A DNA stretch of 64,000 nucleotides from Streptomyces sp. SN-593 (lineage in GTDB: Bacteria; Actinomycetota; Actinomycetes; Streptomycetales; Streptomycetaceae): positions 248,001 to 312,000 of the forward strand of contig NZ_AP018365.1 of assembly GCF_016756395.1 (NCBI RefSeq), written 5' to 3'. The notes under the pieces are model-generated. The model saw nothing but the letters and a program-made list of their open reading frames with translations, searched no databases and was not told the DNA's origin. Position 1 is the first letter of the stretch. Each line of letters starts with the position of its first letter. Shown one piece after another: positions 8,507-18,200 of the stretch. Made by a program: the position numbers and the translations under genes.

Positions 8507-8810
8507 GCGGAACCTCCTGGGGGAGAGGGCAGCCGGAAGGGCCCGCGCGTCGGGTCGCGGAGCGGAAGGCCGGACCGGCGTCGCTCCGGCGCGGGGTGAC
8601 TGGACGATACCCACGTCCGAGTTACCCGCGGTAGCACCTCGTATATTACGACTCGGTAATATAACGGTGTGTCGGCTGGCGGGCCCCCGGTCCTCCCTGG
8701 TGGTGTCCCCGGCCGCGTGCGCCGTCTCGCGGAGGCCGGCCCCGGTGCGCCGGCGCCCTCGGCGAAGCGCCCCGGGCCGGCGAAGGCCCCCGGCCGGCCT
8801 CCGGAGCGGA
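8507..8810. other. Upstream region of the lipase gene
   Basis: 304 bp without a gene. It holds the lipase ribosome binding site and a perfect inverted repeat at 8642-8663 in an unusually A/T-rich stretch (8640-8665). The part nearest 8811 follows the stop of the 66-aa gene and may contain the end of the NRPS operon transcript; no convincing terminator hairpin was seen. Confidence 0.6.
8642..8663. promoter_or_regulatory. 22-bp palindromic operator candidate
   Basis: Perfect 8-bp arms TATATTAC and GTAATATA are separated by the 6-bp spacer GACTCG, 136 bp upstream of the lipase start. The A/T-rich block stands out against the GC-rich surroundings. Size and symmetry fit a dimeric TetR- or MarR-type repressor site. 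No regulator gene lies next to it. Confidence 0.55.
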
Positions 8811-9011
8811 CTACCAGCGGCGGCGCTGCGTCCCCGGGCCGAGCTTGGCGGCCAGCGCCGAGAGGAAGACCGGGAGCTTGTCGACCATGGCCTTGGGGAC
8901 CGGGGTGGTCTGGACGGTGCCCCGGACGACGTCCCGGACGACGAGGGCGTAGCCGCCGTCCTCCTCGACGAGTTCCGCGGCGAACAGCAGTGTCCGCGTG
9001 GAGGTTTCCAT
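8811..9011 (-). CDS. 66-aa protein at the end of the NRPS operon, unknown function
   Basis: 66 aa. The ATG at 9011 overlaps the stop of the preceding gene by one base (TGATG), so translation is probably coupled. The sequence has an alternating strand pattern in the first half (TLLFAAEL, GYALVVRDVV) and an amphipathic helix in the second (KLPVFLSALAAKL), ending in RRRW. There are no Cys residues, signal peptide or membrane helix. I do not recognise the family. Its place directly after the P450 and SRPBCC genes suggests a small accessory protein for the oxidative tailoring step or for the NRPS. It is a real gene by coupling and operon position, not by homology. Confidence 0.65.
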   Translation of the reverse strand: METSTRTLLFAAELVEEDGGYALVVRDVVRGTVQTTPVPKAMVDKLPVFLSALAAKLGPGTQRRRW

Positions 9012-9769
9012 CACAGCTCCTCGGCGTGGGTCTCGTCGAGCCAGGCGGTCCACGCCTTGGTCGCCTGCTCCTCGTCGGCGTCCTCGCCGAACAGGTGGTG
9101 GCCGAGCCAGGTCGGTACCTTCCAGGTGCCGCCGTTGAAGAACCGGTACAGGGCGTCCGGGCCGCGCAGTCCGACGAAGTCGGCGCTGAGCCAGTCGACG
9201 ACCACCTCCACTCGGGCGCGCTCCGGTCCGGGGGCGAGGAGGGCGAACCGGTCGCCGACGGCGGCGTCGTCGGCGAGGCCGAGGCGCCGGCGCAGCGCGG
9301 CGAAGTCGTCCGGGCCGGCGGGGGGACCGGGGCGCGTGGCCCTGACGTAGGCGGCGGGGCGGCCGGCGAAGTGCCGCAGGTACTCCGCGAGTCCGTGCTG
9401 GTAGAAGTCGACGTGCTTCTCGGCCGCGTCCGTCTTCGCGTCCCAGGCCCACGCCTCGTCCACGACCCCGGTGTGCACCCAGTGGATCCCCATCCGCAGG
9501 CGGCTGGCTCCGCTGCCCGCCGGCTCGACGTGGTAGCCGAGCGTGTTGGAGAACCCGCCGTCCTGGGTCGCGCGCAGGGCGAGGTGCCGCGGCGGCTCCC
9601 AGGCCAGGACGGTGGCGTCGCCCCGGGTGGCCTTCCCGCCGACACGCGGCTCGATGTCCATCGGGTAGAGCCAGCCCAGGTTGCCGGCGCCGGTGGCCAC
9701 CGCGTCCCAGACCTGCTCGGGCGTGGCGGGCAGGTCCTGCTCCCGGCGGACCTCGAACTCTCGGGCCAT
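9011..9769 (-). CDS. SRPBCC (START/AHSA1-like) protein
   Basis: 252 aa from the ATG at 9769, preceded by AAGGAG; an in-frame GTG 11 codons upstream has no ribosome binding site. The N-terminal half looks like a helix-grip SRPBCC domain: REQDLPATPEQVWDAVATG, then beta strands ending in LRMGIHWVHTGV and a long C-terminal helix (EKHVDFYQHGLAEYLRHF, about residues 137-154). A second part (about 165-252) appears to repeat the fold weakly. Such proteins bind hydrophobic ligands in a deep cavity; some act as cyclases or hydroxylase partners, others as ligand sensors. Here it sits 32 bp after the P450 gene and overlaps the 66-aa gene. A partner role for the P450 in piperidone formation is my inference; a stand-alone ligand-binding role is equally possible. 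Confidence 0.82.
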   Translation of the reverse strand: MAREFEVRREQDLPATPEQVWDAVATGAGNLGWLYPMDIEPRVGGKATRGDATVLAWEPPRHLALRATQDGGFSNTLGYHVEPAGSGASRLRMGIHWVHTGVVDEAWAWDAKTDAAEKHVDFYQHGLAEYLRHFAGRPAAYVRATRPGPPAGPDDFAALRRRLGLADDAAVGDRFALLAPGPERARVEVVVDWLSADFVGLRGPDALYRFFNGGTWKVPTWLGHHLFGEDADEEQATKAWTAWLDETHAEEL

Positions 9770-9801
9770 GGTCGGTGGTGCTCCTTCGTCGTCGTTCACG
9801 G

Positions 9802-11049
9802 TCAAAAAGCCAGCGGGAGGGTGCTCAGGCGCCGTTGCAGCGGGTTGGGGCGCCACTCCAGGGCCGCCCCGTCGGCCAGTCGCAGGTCGGGCAGCCGGCG
9901 CACCAGGGTGCCGACGGCCACCTCCGCCTGGAGCTTGGCCAGCGGGCCGCCGAGGCAGAAGTGCGGGCCGTGGCCGAAGCTCAGGTGCCGGTTGCCGGGG
10001 CGGGCCAGGTCGAGCCGGTCGGGGTCCGCGAAGCGCTCGGGATCGCGGTTGGTGGCGCCGAGGAAGAGGTACACCAACTCGCCTTCCCGCAGCGTCCGCC
10101 CGCCGATCTCCAGGTCCTGCGCGACGACCCGGACCACCGCCTGGGTCACCGTGTCGTAGCGGGCCAGTTCCTCGACGGCGCCGCGGATCAGGCCGGGGTC
10201 CGCCCGCAGCCGGGCGAGCTGGTCCGGATGGCGCAGCAGGGCCAGCACGCCGTTGCCGATCAGGTGGGTGGTGGTCTCGTCGCCGGCGGTGATGAGGATG
10301 AAGCAGGTGGCCAGCAGTTCGGAGTCGGTGAGCCGGTCGTCGCGGGTCTGGGTGGCGACCAGGGCGCTCACCAGGTCCTCGCCCGGTTCGCGCCGGCGCC
10401 GCCGGATGAGCGCGGACAGGTACTCCTCGTACTGGTCGATCGCCTCCTCGGACCTGCCGATGTCCTCGCTGAGCCGGCCGAAGCGGCAAAACCAGCTCTT
10501 GACCTGCGGCCGGTCCTCCTCCGGGATGCCGAAGAGCTCGCAGACCACCGACATCGGCAGCCGGGAGGCGAACGCCTCGATCAGGTCCACGGCCGGTCCG
10601 GCCGCGACGGCCTCGTCGACGAGCCGGTCGACGATCCGCTGGACGCCGTCGCGCAGGGCCTCGACGCGCCGGGCGGTGAAGGCCCGGTTGGCCAGTTTGC
10701 GCAGCCGTGCGTGGTCCGGCGGGTCGGTGTTGGTCATCACCCGGCCGAGGCGCTCGGTGAGCCGGCTGAGGGCCTTGAGGTCACCGCCGAGGGCACTGTA
10801 GGCGCGGGTCATCCGGTCCCGGTCGTTGGACAGCCGCAGGTCGCCCAGCGCCGCCTCGACGTCGGCGTACCGGGTGAGGTACCAGATGCCCTGGGGGCTG
10901 CGGTGGACCGGGTCCTCGCGCCGCATGCGGGCGTAGAGGGGGTAGGGGTCCCGCCGCGCCTCGGGGGTGAGCAGGGCGGCGGCGAAGTCGGCCGGCGGGG
11001 CGGGGAGCGCGGTGTCCCGGACCCCGCCGGCTGTCTCGGTGGCGGTCAC
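9802..11049 (-). CDS. Cytochrome P450, candidate proline oxidase for Ahp formation
   Basis: 415 aa, GTG start 10 bp after the MbtH stop. Complete bacterial class I P450: I-helix oxygen-binding motif ITAGDETT, K-helix ExxR as EELARYD, and heme loop FGHGPHFCLGG with Cys365 as the thiolate ligand; length is normal. It needs separate ferredoxin and reductase partners, and none are encoded nearby. It is co-transcribed with the NRPS. In cyanopeptolin-type pathways a P450 oxidises the proline residue at C5; the resulting hemiaminal opens and recloses on the next amide nitrogen to give 3-amino-6-hydroxy-2-piperidone (Ahp). Because NRPS module 4 reads as proline and no other oxidase is present, that is the most likely role. 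An alternative is hydroxylation of an aromatic or acyl side chain. Confidence 0.93.
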   Translation of the reverse strand: MTATETAGGVRDTALPAPPADFAAALLTPEARRDPYPLYARMRREDPVHRSPQGIWYLTRYADVEAALGDLRLSNDRDRMTRAYSALGGDLKALSRLTERLGRVMTNTDPPDHARLRKLANRAFTARRVEALRDGVQRIVDRLVDEAVAAGPAVDLIEAFASRLPMSVVCELFGIPEEDRPQVKSWFCRFGRLSEDIGRSEEAIDQYEEYLSALIRRRRREPGEDLVSALVATQTRDDRLTDSELLATCFILITAGDETTTHLIGNGVLALLRHPDQLARLRADPGLIRGAVEELARYDTVTQAVVRVVAQDLEIGGRTLREGELVYLFLGATNRDPERFADPDRLDLARPGNRHLSFGHGPHFCLGGPLAKLQAEVAVGTLVRRLPDLRLADGAALEWRPNPLQRRLSTLPLAF

Positions 11050-11059
11050 GTCGGCCGCG

Positions 11060-11275
11060 CTACCGCTGGGCGTCCATGGCGTCGGCGAGGCTCTTCGGAC
11101 GCATGTCGGTCCAGGCCCGCTCGACGTACTCCAGGCAGGCGGCGTGGGTGTCGGGGCCGTGGGCGGCGGTCCAGCCGGCCGGGACGTCCGCGAACTGCGG
11201 CCACAGCGAGTGCTGGTTCTCGTCGTTGACGAGGACGAGGAAGGTGCCGTCCTGGTCGTCGAAGGGGTTGGTCAC
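11060..11275 (-). CDS. MbtH-like protein
   Basis: 71 aa, GTG start with AGGAGG upstream, beginning 3 bp after the NRPS stop, so its translation follows that of the megasynthetase directly. Family signature is complete: N-terminal NPFDD, central [19 protein letters not shown] and the tail [14 protein letters not shown] with its conserved Trp residues. MbtH proteins bind adenylation domains and are needed for solubility or activity of many actinobacterial NRPS enzymes. It probably serves the adjacent seven-module enzyme, which has seven potential binding sites. Confidence 0.97.
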   Translation of the reverse strand: MTNPFDDQDGTFLVLVNDENQHSLWPQFADVPAGWTAAHGPDTHAACLEYVERAWTDMRPKSLADAMDAQR

Positions 11276-11278
11276 GGG

Positions 11279-12214
11279 TCAGTCCTCCTGGTGGGAAAGG
11301 GTGGTGGCACGGGCGTCGCCGGTGCCACGGGCGTCGCCGGCTCCGCGGGCGTGTGCGGTGTCGCGGACCGGGCCGGTGTCACGGACGTGTCCGGTGGCCT
11401 CGGCGATCCTGGCGGCCAGGATCGGTCCGATCTGGGCCAGCGAGCCCGCCTTGGTCATCTGGTCGTGCCGGGTGGTGATCTCGTGCGACTCGATCCGGCC
11501 CGCGACGTACGGGCGCCAGGCGTCGGGACCCGCGTCGTCGTCGCCCCGGTCGATGGTGGAGTTGAACAGCAGCAGGTCGCCGTCGTGGCGGCCGGGGACG
11601 AAGTCGACCGACAGCTTGGCGTTGTTGATCATGATCTGGACGATCACCTCGACCTGGCGCTCGTCCAGGCCGGCCAGCGCGCTGCCCCGCCGGTTCAGCA
11701 CCTCGGCGACCTCGGCGTAGGTGATCTCCCGGTCACCGAGTTCGTCCGGGTCCACGTCCAGCACCCCGACGAGCACGTCGCGCACGGTCGGCACCGGCTC
11801 CTCCTCGAAGCGCACCTCCTTCACCGGGTAGGCGTCGAGGATCGCCAGCAGCGCGGTCCGCTCGCCGCGCGCCCGCAGTTCGCAGGCGAGCGCGTGGGCG
11901 ATCAGTCCGCCGGCCGACCAGCCGAGCAGCAGGTACGGGCCCTCGGGCTGGATCTTCTGGACGTGGTCGGCGTAGTCGGCCGCCATCTCCTCGAAGGAGG
12001 CCGGCAGCGGTTCGGGGCGGCCCAGGCCGCGCGCCTGGAGGGCGTAGACCGGGTGCTGCGGGCCGAGGTGGTTCAGCAGCCCGCTGTAGGACCAGCTGAT
12101 GCCGCCGCCGGGGTGGACGCAGAACAGCGGTGCGGCCGTCCCCGTCGAGCGCAGCGGCAGCAGCACGTCCAGGGCGTCGTCCGGGTCGTCCATGGCCAGG
12201 CGTTCGGTGAGCCC
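11279..12214 (-). other. Type I thioesterase domain, macrocyclising
   Basis: Residues about 7714-8024. Starts with [18 protein letters not shown]; nucleophile S7813 in GWSAGG, candidate Asp in ILDAYP, and a late His in TRHDQM. Expected to transfer the peptide to its own Ser and release it as a lactone on the Thr hydroxyl. A Thr/Gly/Ala/Arg-rich tail follows the domain. Confidence 0.9.
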
Positions 12215-15200
12215 GGCCACGGTCGGCGCCTCGAAGAGCATGCGCAGGCCCAGCTCCAGTCCGAGGGTCTCGCGGACGCGGGAGGCGAGCCGGGCCGCCA
12301 GCAGCGAGTGGCCGCCCAGGTCGAAGAAGCCGTCGTCGATGCCCACCTGCTCCCGGCCGAGGACCTCGGCGAACAGGCCGCACAGCATCTGCTCCCGGGG
12401 GGTACGGGGGCCGCGCCCGGCGTCCTGCGCACCGTAGTCGGGAGCCGGCAGCGCGGCCCGGTCGAGCTTGCCGTTGGCGGTCAGCGGCAGCGCGTCCACG
12501 GTGACGAACGCCGCCGGCACCATGTAGTCGGGCAGCTCGCGGCGCAGCCGGCCGGCCAGCTCGGCCGTCTCGGGCGCGCCCTCGGGCGCGGGCACCAGGT
12601 AGGCGACCAGCCGCTTGTCGCCGGGCCGGTCCTCGCGGGCGACCACGGCCGCCTGGGCGACGCCGGGGCAGGCGGCCAGCACCGCCTCGATCTCCCCGGG
12701 CTCGATCCGCAGGCCGCGCAGCTTGACCTGGTGGTCGACCCGGCCGGCGAACTCCAGTGTGCCGTCGGGCAGCCACCAGGCGAGGTCGCCGGTGCGGTAC
12801 ATCCTGCTGCCGGCCGGGCCGTACGGGTCGGCGGTGAAGCGCTCCGCGGTCGGCCCGGGCCGGCCGAAGTAGCCGCGGGCCACGCCCGTGCCGGCCAGGT
12901 ACAGCTCGCCGACCATGCCCGTCGGCACCGGCCGCAGCCGGTCGTCGAGCACGTAGGCGCGCATGTTCGCCATCGGTCCGCCGATGGGCACCGTCGAGGC
13001 GTTCTCGGGGAGCGCGCGCACCGGGTGGCGGGTGGCCAGGGTGGTGGCCTCGGTGGGCCCGTACCCGTTGACGACCTCGGTGCCGGGGCAGGCCGCGAGC
13101 ACGCGGGCGGCCGCGGCCGGGGAGACCACGTCGCCGCCGGTCCACACCTCGCGCACCCCGGCGAGCAGGCCCGGCCGCTCCTCGGCGACCAGCCGGAAGA
13201 GTCCGGCGGTCAGCCACAGCCCGGTCACCTTCCGGCTGCTGATCGTGTGCTGGAGCAGGTCGAGGTCGAGGTGCCCGGGCGGTGCGACCACGATCCGGCC
13301 GCCGCGCAGCAGCGGCACCCACAGCTCGTAGGTCGACAGGTCGAAGGCCGTCGGGGAGTGCATCAGCACCCGGTCGTGTCCGCCGCCGCCCCACTCGGGG
13401 GACAGCGCGAGGCCCACCACGTCCCGGTGGGTGACGCCCACGCCCTTCGGCCGGCCGGTCGAGCCCGAGGTGTACATGATGTACGCCAACTGCCCGGGCC
13501 GGCAGGCGGCGCCGACGCCCGACGGGGCCTCGTCCGCGGACCCCGCCAGTGCGGCGAGCACCTCCCGGGTGAGGACCAGGGCGGCCCCGCTCTCCCGCAG
13601 GATCAGGTCGATCCGGGAGGAGGGGAAGCGGGAGTCCAGCGGGAGGTAGGCGCCGCCGGCCTTGACGATCGCCAGGATCGCCACCACCAGTTCGGCCGAC
13701 CGGTCCAGCAGGACCGCGACCGGCGTCTCCGGCCGTACGCCGTGGCTGATCAGCGCCGTCGCCAGGCGGTCGGTCCGCCGGTCGAGCTCCGCGTAGGTCA
13801 GTTCGGTACCGCCCGCCTCGACCGCGACCGCGTCGGGGGTGGCCCGCACCTGGCGGGCGAACAGCGCGGGCACCGAGCCGGACGGGACCTCGGCGACCGT
13901 GTCGTTGAAGCCGTGCAGCAGCCGGTGGCGCTCGGCGTCGGACATCAGGCCGATCCGGCTGATCGGCCGGGCCGGGTCGGCGGCCGCCGCGCGCAGCAGG
14001 CGGGCCCAGCGCTCGAACAGCCGCTCCACGGTGGGCGCGTCGAACAGGTCGGTGGCGTACTCCACCGCGCCGACCAGGCCGCCGGCGGCGCCGTCCGGGC
14101 GGAACTGCTCGGCGAGGCTGAACGTCAGGTCGACCCGCGAGGTCCCGGTCGGCGCCTCCAGGTGGTCCGTCGACAGCCCCGGCAGCGCGAACTCGCCGAG
14201 CGGCGCGTTCTGCAGGGCCAGCATGACCTGGAAGAGCGGGTGGTGGGCGAGCGACCGTACCGGGTTGGCCACCTCGACCAGGTACTCGAACGGCACGTCC
14301 TGGTGGTCGTAGGCGCAGAGCGCCTTCTGCCGCACCCGGCCGAGCAGTTCGGCGAATCCGGGGTCGCCGCCGGTGTCGGTGCGCAGCACCAGGGTGTTGA
14401 CGAAGAAGCCGACGAGGTCGTCCAGCGCCTGGTCGGTCCGGCCGGCGACCGGGCTGCCGATCGGGATGTCGGTGCCGGCGCCGAGCCGGGTGAGCAGGGC
14501 GGCGAGCCCGGCCTGGAGCACCATGAACATGCTGGCGCCGTGTGCGGCGGCCAGCTCCCGCAGCGCCTGGTGCAGTTCGGGGTCCAGCCGGACCACGACC
14601 CGGTCGCCCCGCTGGGAGGCCACCGGCGGCCGGGGCCGGTCGGCGGGAAGCTGCACCTGCTGCGGAACGCCCGCCAGCTCCTGTTTCCAGTAGGCCAGTT
14701 GCCTGGCGAACAGGCTGTCCGGGTCGTCCACGTCACCGAGCAGGTCGCGCTGCCAGCCGGTGTAGTCGGCGTACTGCACCGGCAGCGGGGCCCACTGCGG
14801 CCGCTCGCCGCGGCAGCGGGCCGCGTAGGCCGCCGCGAGGTCGGCGGACAGCGGCCCCATCGACCAGCCGTCGGCGGCGATGTGGTGCACCACGACCAGC
14901 AGGACGTGCCGGTCGGGGGCGAGTGCGTACAGCTCGGCGCGGAGGGGCGGCTCCGCGGCCAGGTCGAAGCCGCGACGGGCCGTGTCCGCCAGCCGCCCGG
15001 CCAGCGCGTCCTCGTCCAGGTCGGCCACCGGGAGCTCCGGGTGTGCCTGCGCGGCGCTCAGCACGACCTGGTGGGGGACGCCGTCGCTCTCGTGGAAGAC
15101 CGTCCGCAGGCTCTCGTGCCGGGTGACGACGTCCGCGAGCGCGGCGTGCAGGGCCGACCGGTCGAGGTCGCCGGTCAGGCGCAGGGCGAGCGGCATGTTG

Positions 15201-18200
15201 TAGGTGGCGCTCGGCCCGTCCATCCGGTGCAGGAACCACAGGCGGCGCTGGGCGAAGGACAGTTCCACCTGCTCCGGGCGTGCCCTGGCGGCCAGCGCGG
15301 GCCGGGCCGCCCCGGAGCCGTCCAGGCGTGCCGCCAGGCCGGCCACGGTCGGGGTCTCGAACAGGGTCCGGACCTCCAGTTCCGCGCCGAGGGTGGCCCG
15401 CACCCGGGAGGCCAGCCGGGTCGCCAGCAGCGAGTGCCCGCCGAGGTCGAAGAAGCTGTCCTCGACGCCGACCTGCGCGAGCCCCAGCACCTCGGCGAAC
15501 AGTTCGGCCAGCAGTTGTTCCTGCGGGGTGCGCGGCGCCCGTCCGGCCGCGGACCGGCCGAGGTCGGGGGCGGGCAGGGCGCGGCGGTCGAGCTTGCCGC
15601 TGGCGGTCAGCGGCAGCGCGTCCAGCGCCACGAACGCCGACGGGACGAGGTAGTCGGGCAGCCTCGCGCGCAGCCAGTCACGCAGTTCCCCGAGGAGGGC
15701 GCCGGTGCCGCGGCCGCCGACGGGGCGGTTGGTCAGTGACGACAGGGTCCGGCCGGTGGTCCCGGCCGACCGGTACGCCTCGACCGGGGAGCCGGGGGCG
15801 CGCGGGTCGGCCAGGAGCACGTCCACGGCGTCGGCCGAGGTGGCCGACCAGGTGACGGTCACCTCGCGGCCGAACTCCCGCCCGAGGGCGTGGAAGTCCT
15901 CCGGGTCCGGCGGGCCGCTCTCCTCCGGGGTGTGCGCCCGCTCCAGCAGCGGCGCGAGCGGCTCGTCGCCGTCCTGCACCGCCCGGGCCAGGGCCGCTTC
16001 CGCCACCACGCGCCGGTTCGGCACCCCGGTGATCCGCAGCACCTCGGCGGGCGGCCGCGCGAGCAGGTCGCGCAGCCCGGCCGGACCGGTGATGTCCCGC
16101 CCCCACGCCAGCTCGACGGACCTGCTCGGCACGTGGGGGACGACCGGCTGCTTGTGCAGGGTCACCTCGTAGCGGTAGCGGGTGAGCTCGTTGTGGTGGC
16201 GGCCCCGCTTGACCTCCACCTGCACCGCGCCGATGTCCGCGGGGAACCGCTCGCGCAGGACGGTGAAGTAGTCCGGGTCGACCAGGAGTTCCTTCTCCAC
16301 CCTGAGAGCCTGCTCCACCGCGCGGCGCACGCCCGCGCGGTCGGCGCCGTCGCCGGCGCGGTGCAGGTGGACGGCGGTGGCCAGCGGGCGCAGCAGGCGC
16401 AGGTTGCGGACGTCGCCGACGAAGAGCGCGCCGCCCGGGGCGAGCAGGCGCATCAGCTTCCCGATCACGTCCGCGAGGTAGTCGGCGGACGGGAAGTACT
16501 GCACCACCGAGTTGATCACGACGGTGTCGAACTCTCCGGCGGGCAGCCCCTCGGTGTCGTGGGCCGGGCGGGTCTGGAGCACCACGCGGCCGGCCAGTCG
16601 CTCCTCCCCCGCGACCTGGGCGGCCAGGGAGTCGATCGCGGTGGCGGAGAAGTCGGTCGCCCAGTAGGTGTCGCAGTGGGGGGCGATCTGCGAGAGCAGC
16701 AGGCCGGTGCCGACGCCGATCTCCAGTACCCGGCGCGGGCGCAGGGCCAGCACGCGGGCCACGGTGGCGTCCCGCCACTCCCGCATCTGTTCGACGGGAA
16801 GGGGGCTCGCGTCGTAGCTGCTGTTCCAGCCCACGAAGTCGTGTCCGAAGGCCGCGTCGCCGGCGGCGATGGGCAGGGCGTCGTAGATGCCCTGCCACTC
16901 GTCCACGTGGTCCGCCTCCAGCCCGCTGTCGCGGGGCGTGTCCCGGCGGGGGACGACGTAGCCGACGAGCCGGTCGTCCTGGGCGAGGACCGCGGCGTGG
17001 GCGACGGCGGGGTGCTCGGCGAGCGCGGACTCGACCTCGCCGGGTTCGACGCGGAACCCGCGCACCTTCACCTGCTGGTCGGCGCGGCCGGCGTACTCCA
17101 GCTCGCCGCCGGACCGTTGGCGCACCAGGTCGCCCGTGCGGTACATCCGCTCGCCGGAGCCGAACGGACAGGCGACGAACCGGCCCGCGGTCAGGTCCGG
17201 ACGGTTCAGGTAGCCGCGCGCCAGGCCCGCGCCCGCGACGTACAGCTCGCCGGTCACGCCCGGCGGCACCGGCCGCAGGCGGTCGTCCAGGACGTACACC
17301 CGGGCGCCCGTGATCGGCCGGCCGATCGGCGCCGTGCCCGTTCCCGGCGCGAGCGGGTCGCTCATGGTCGCGCACACCGTGGTCTCGGTCGGGCCGTAGG
17401 CGTTGATCATCCGGCGGCCGGGCGCCCAGCGCTCCACCAGCTCCGGCGGGCACGCCTCGCCCGCCACCACCAGGGTCGACGCGGCGACCGCGCCGTCCGG
17501 TACGGCCGCGAGGACGGACGGCGGGACCGTCACGTGGGTGACGCCGAGGTGCGGGTCGGTCAGCGCGGCGAGCGGATCGGCCGCGGGGGGCAGCACCAGG
17601 GTGGCACCGCCGAGCAGGGCGGTGCAGATCTCCGACACCGAGGCGTCGAAGCTGGGCGAGGCGAACTGGAGCACCCGGCTGCCGGGTTCGATCGCGAAGC
17701 GCTCGATCTGTCCGGCGACCAGGCCCGCCACGCCGGCGTGGCTGACGACCACGCCCTTGGGCCGCCCCGTCGAACCCGACGTGTAGATCACGTACGCCGG
17801 CTGCCGGACGTCCACCACCACCCCGGGATCGGTCCCAGGCCCCCCGCACCCGGCGACCACCGCCGGATCATCGACCACCACCACCGGCCGCGCGTCCTCC
17901 ACCATGAACTCCACCCGCGCCCGCGGATACCCCGGGTCCACCGGCAGATACGCCGCCCCCGCCTTCAACACCCCCAACACCGCCACCACCGACTCCACCG
18001 ACCGCGGCAAAGCCACCGCCACCACCTGCTCAGCACCCACCCCCCGCGCCACCAACCACCGCGCGAACCGGTTCGCCCGACCATCCAACTCCGCATACGT
18101 CAACGCCACACCACCACACACCAACGCCACCGCCCCCGGCGCCGCCGCCACCCGCGCCGCGAAGGCGTGCGGCACCGGGACGGCCTCCACGGCCCCGGCG

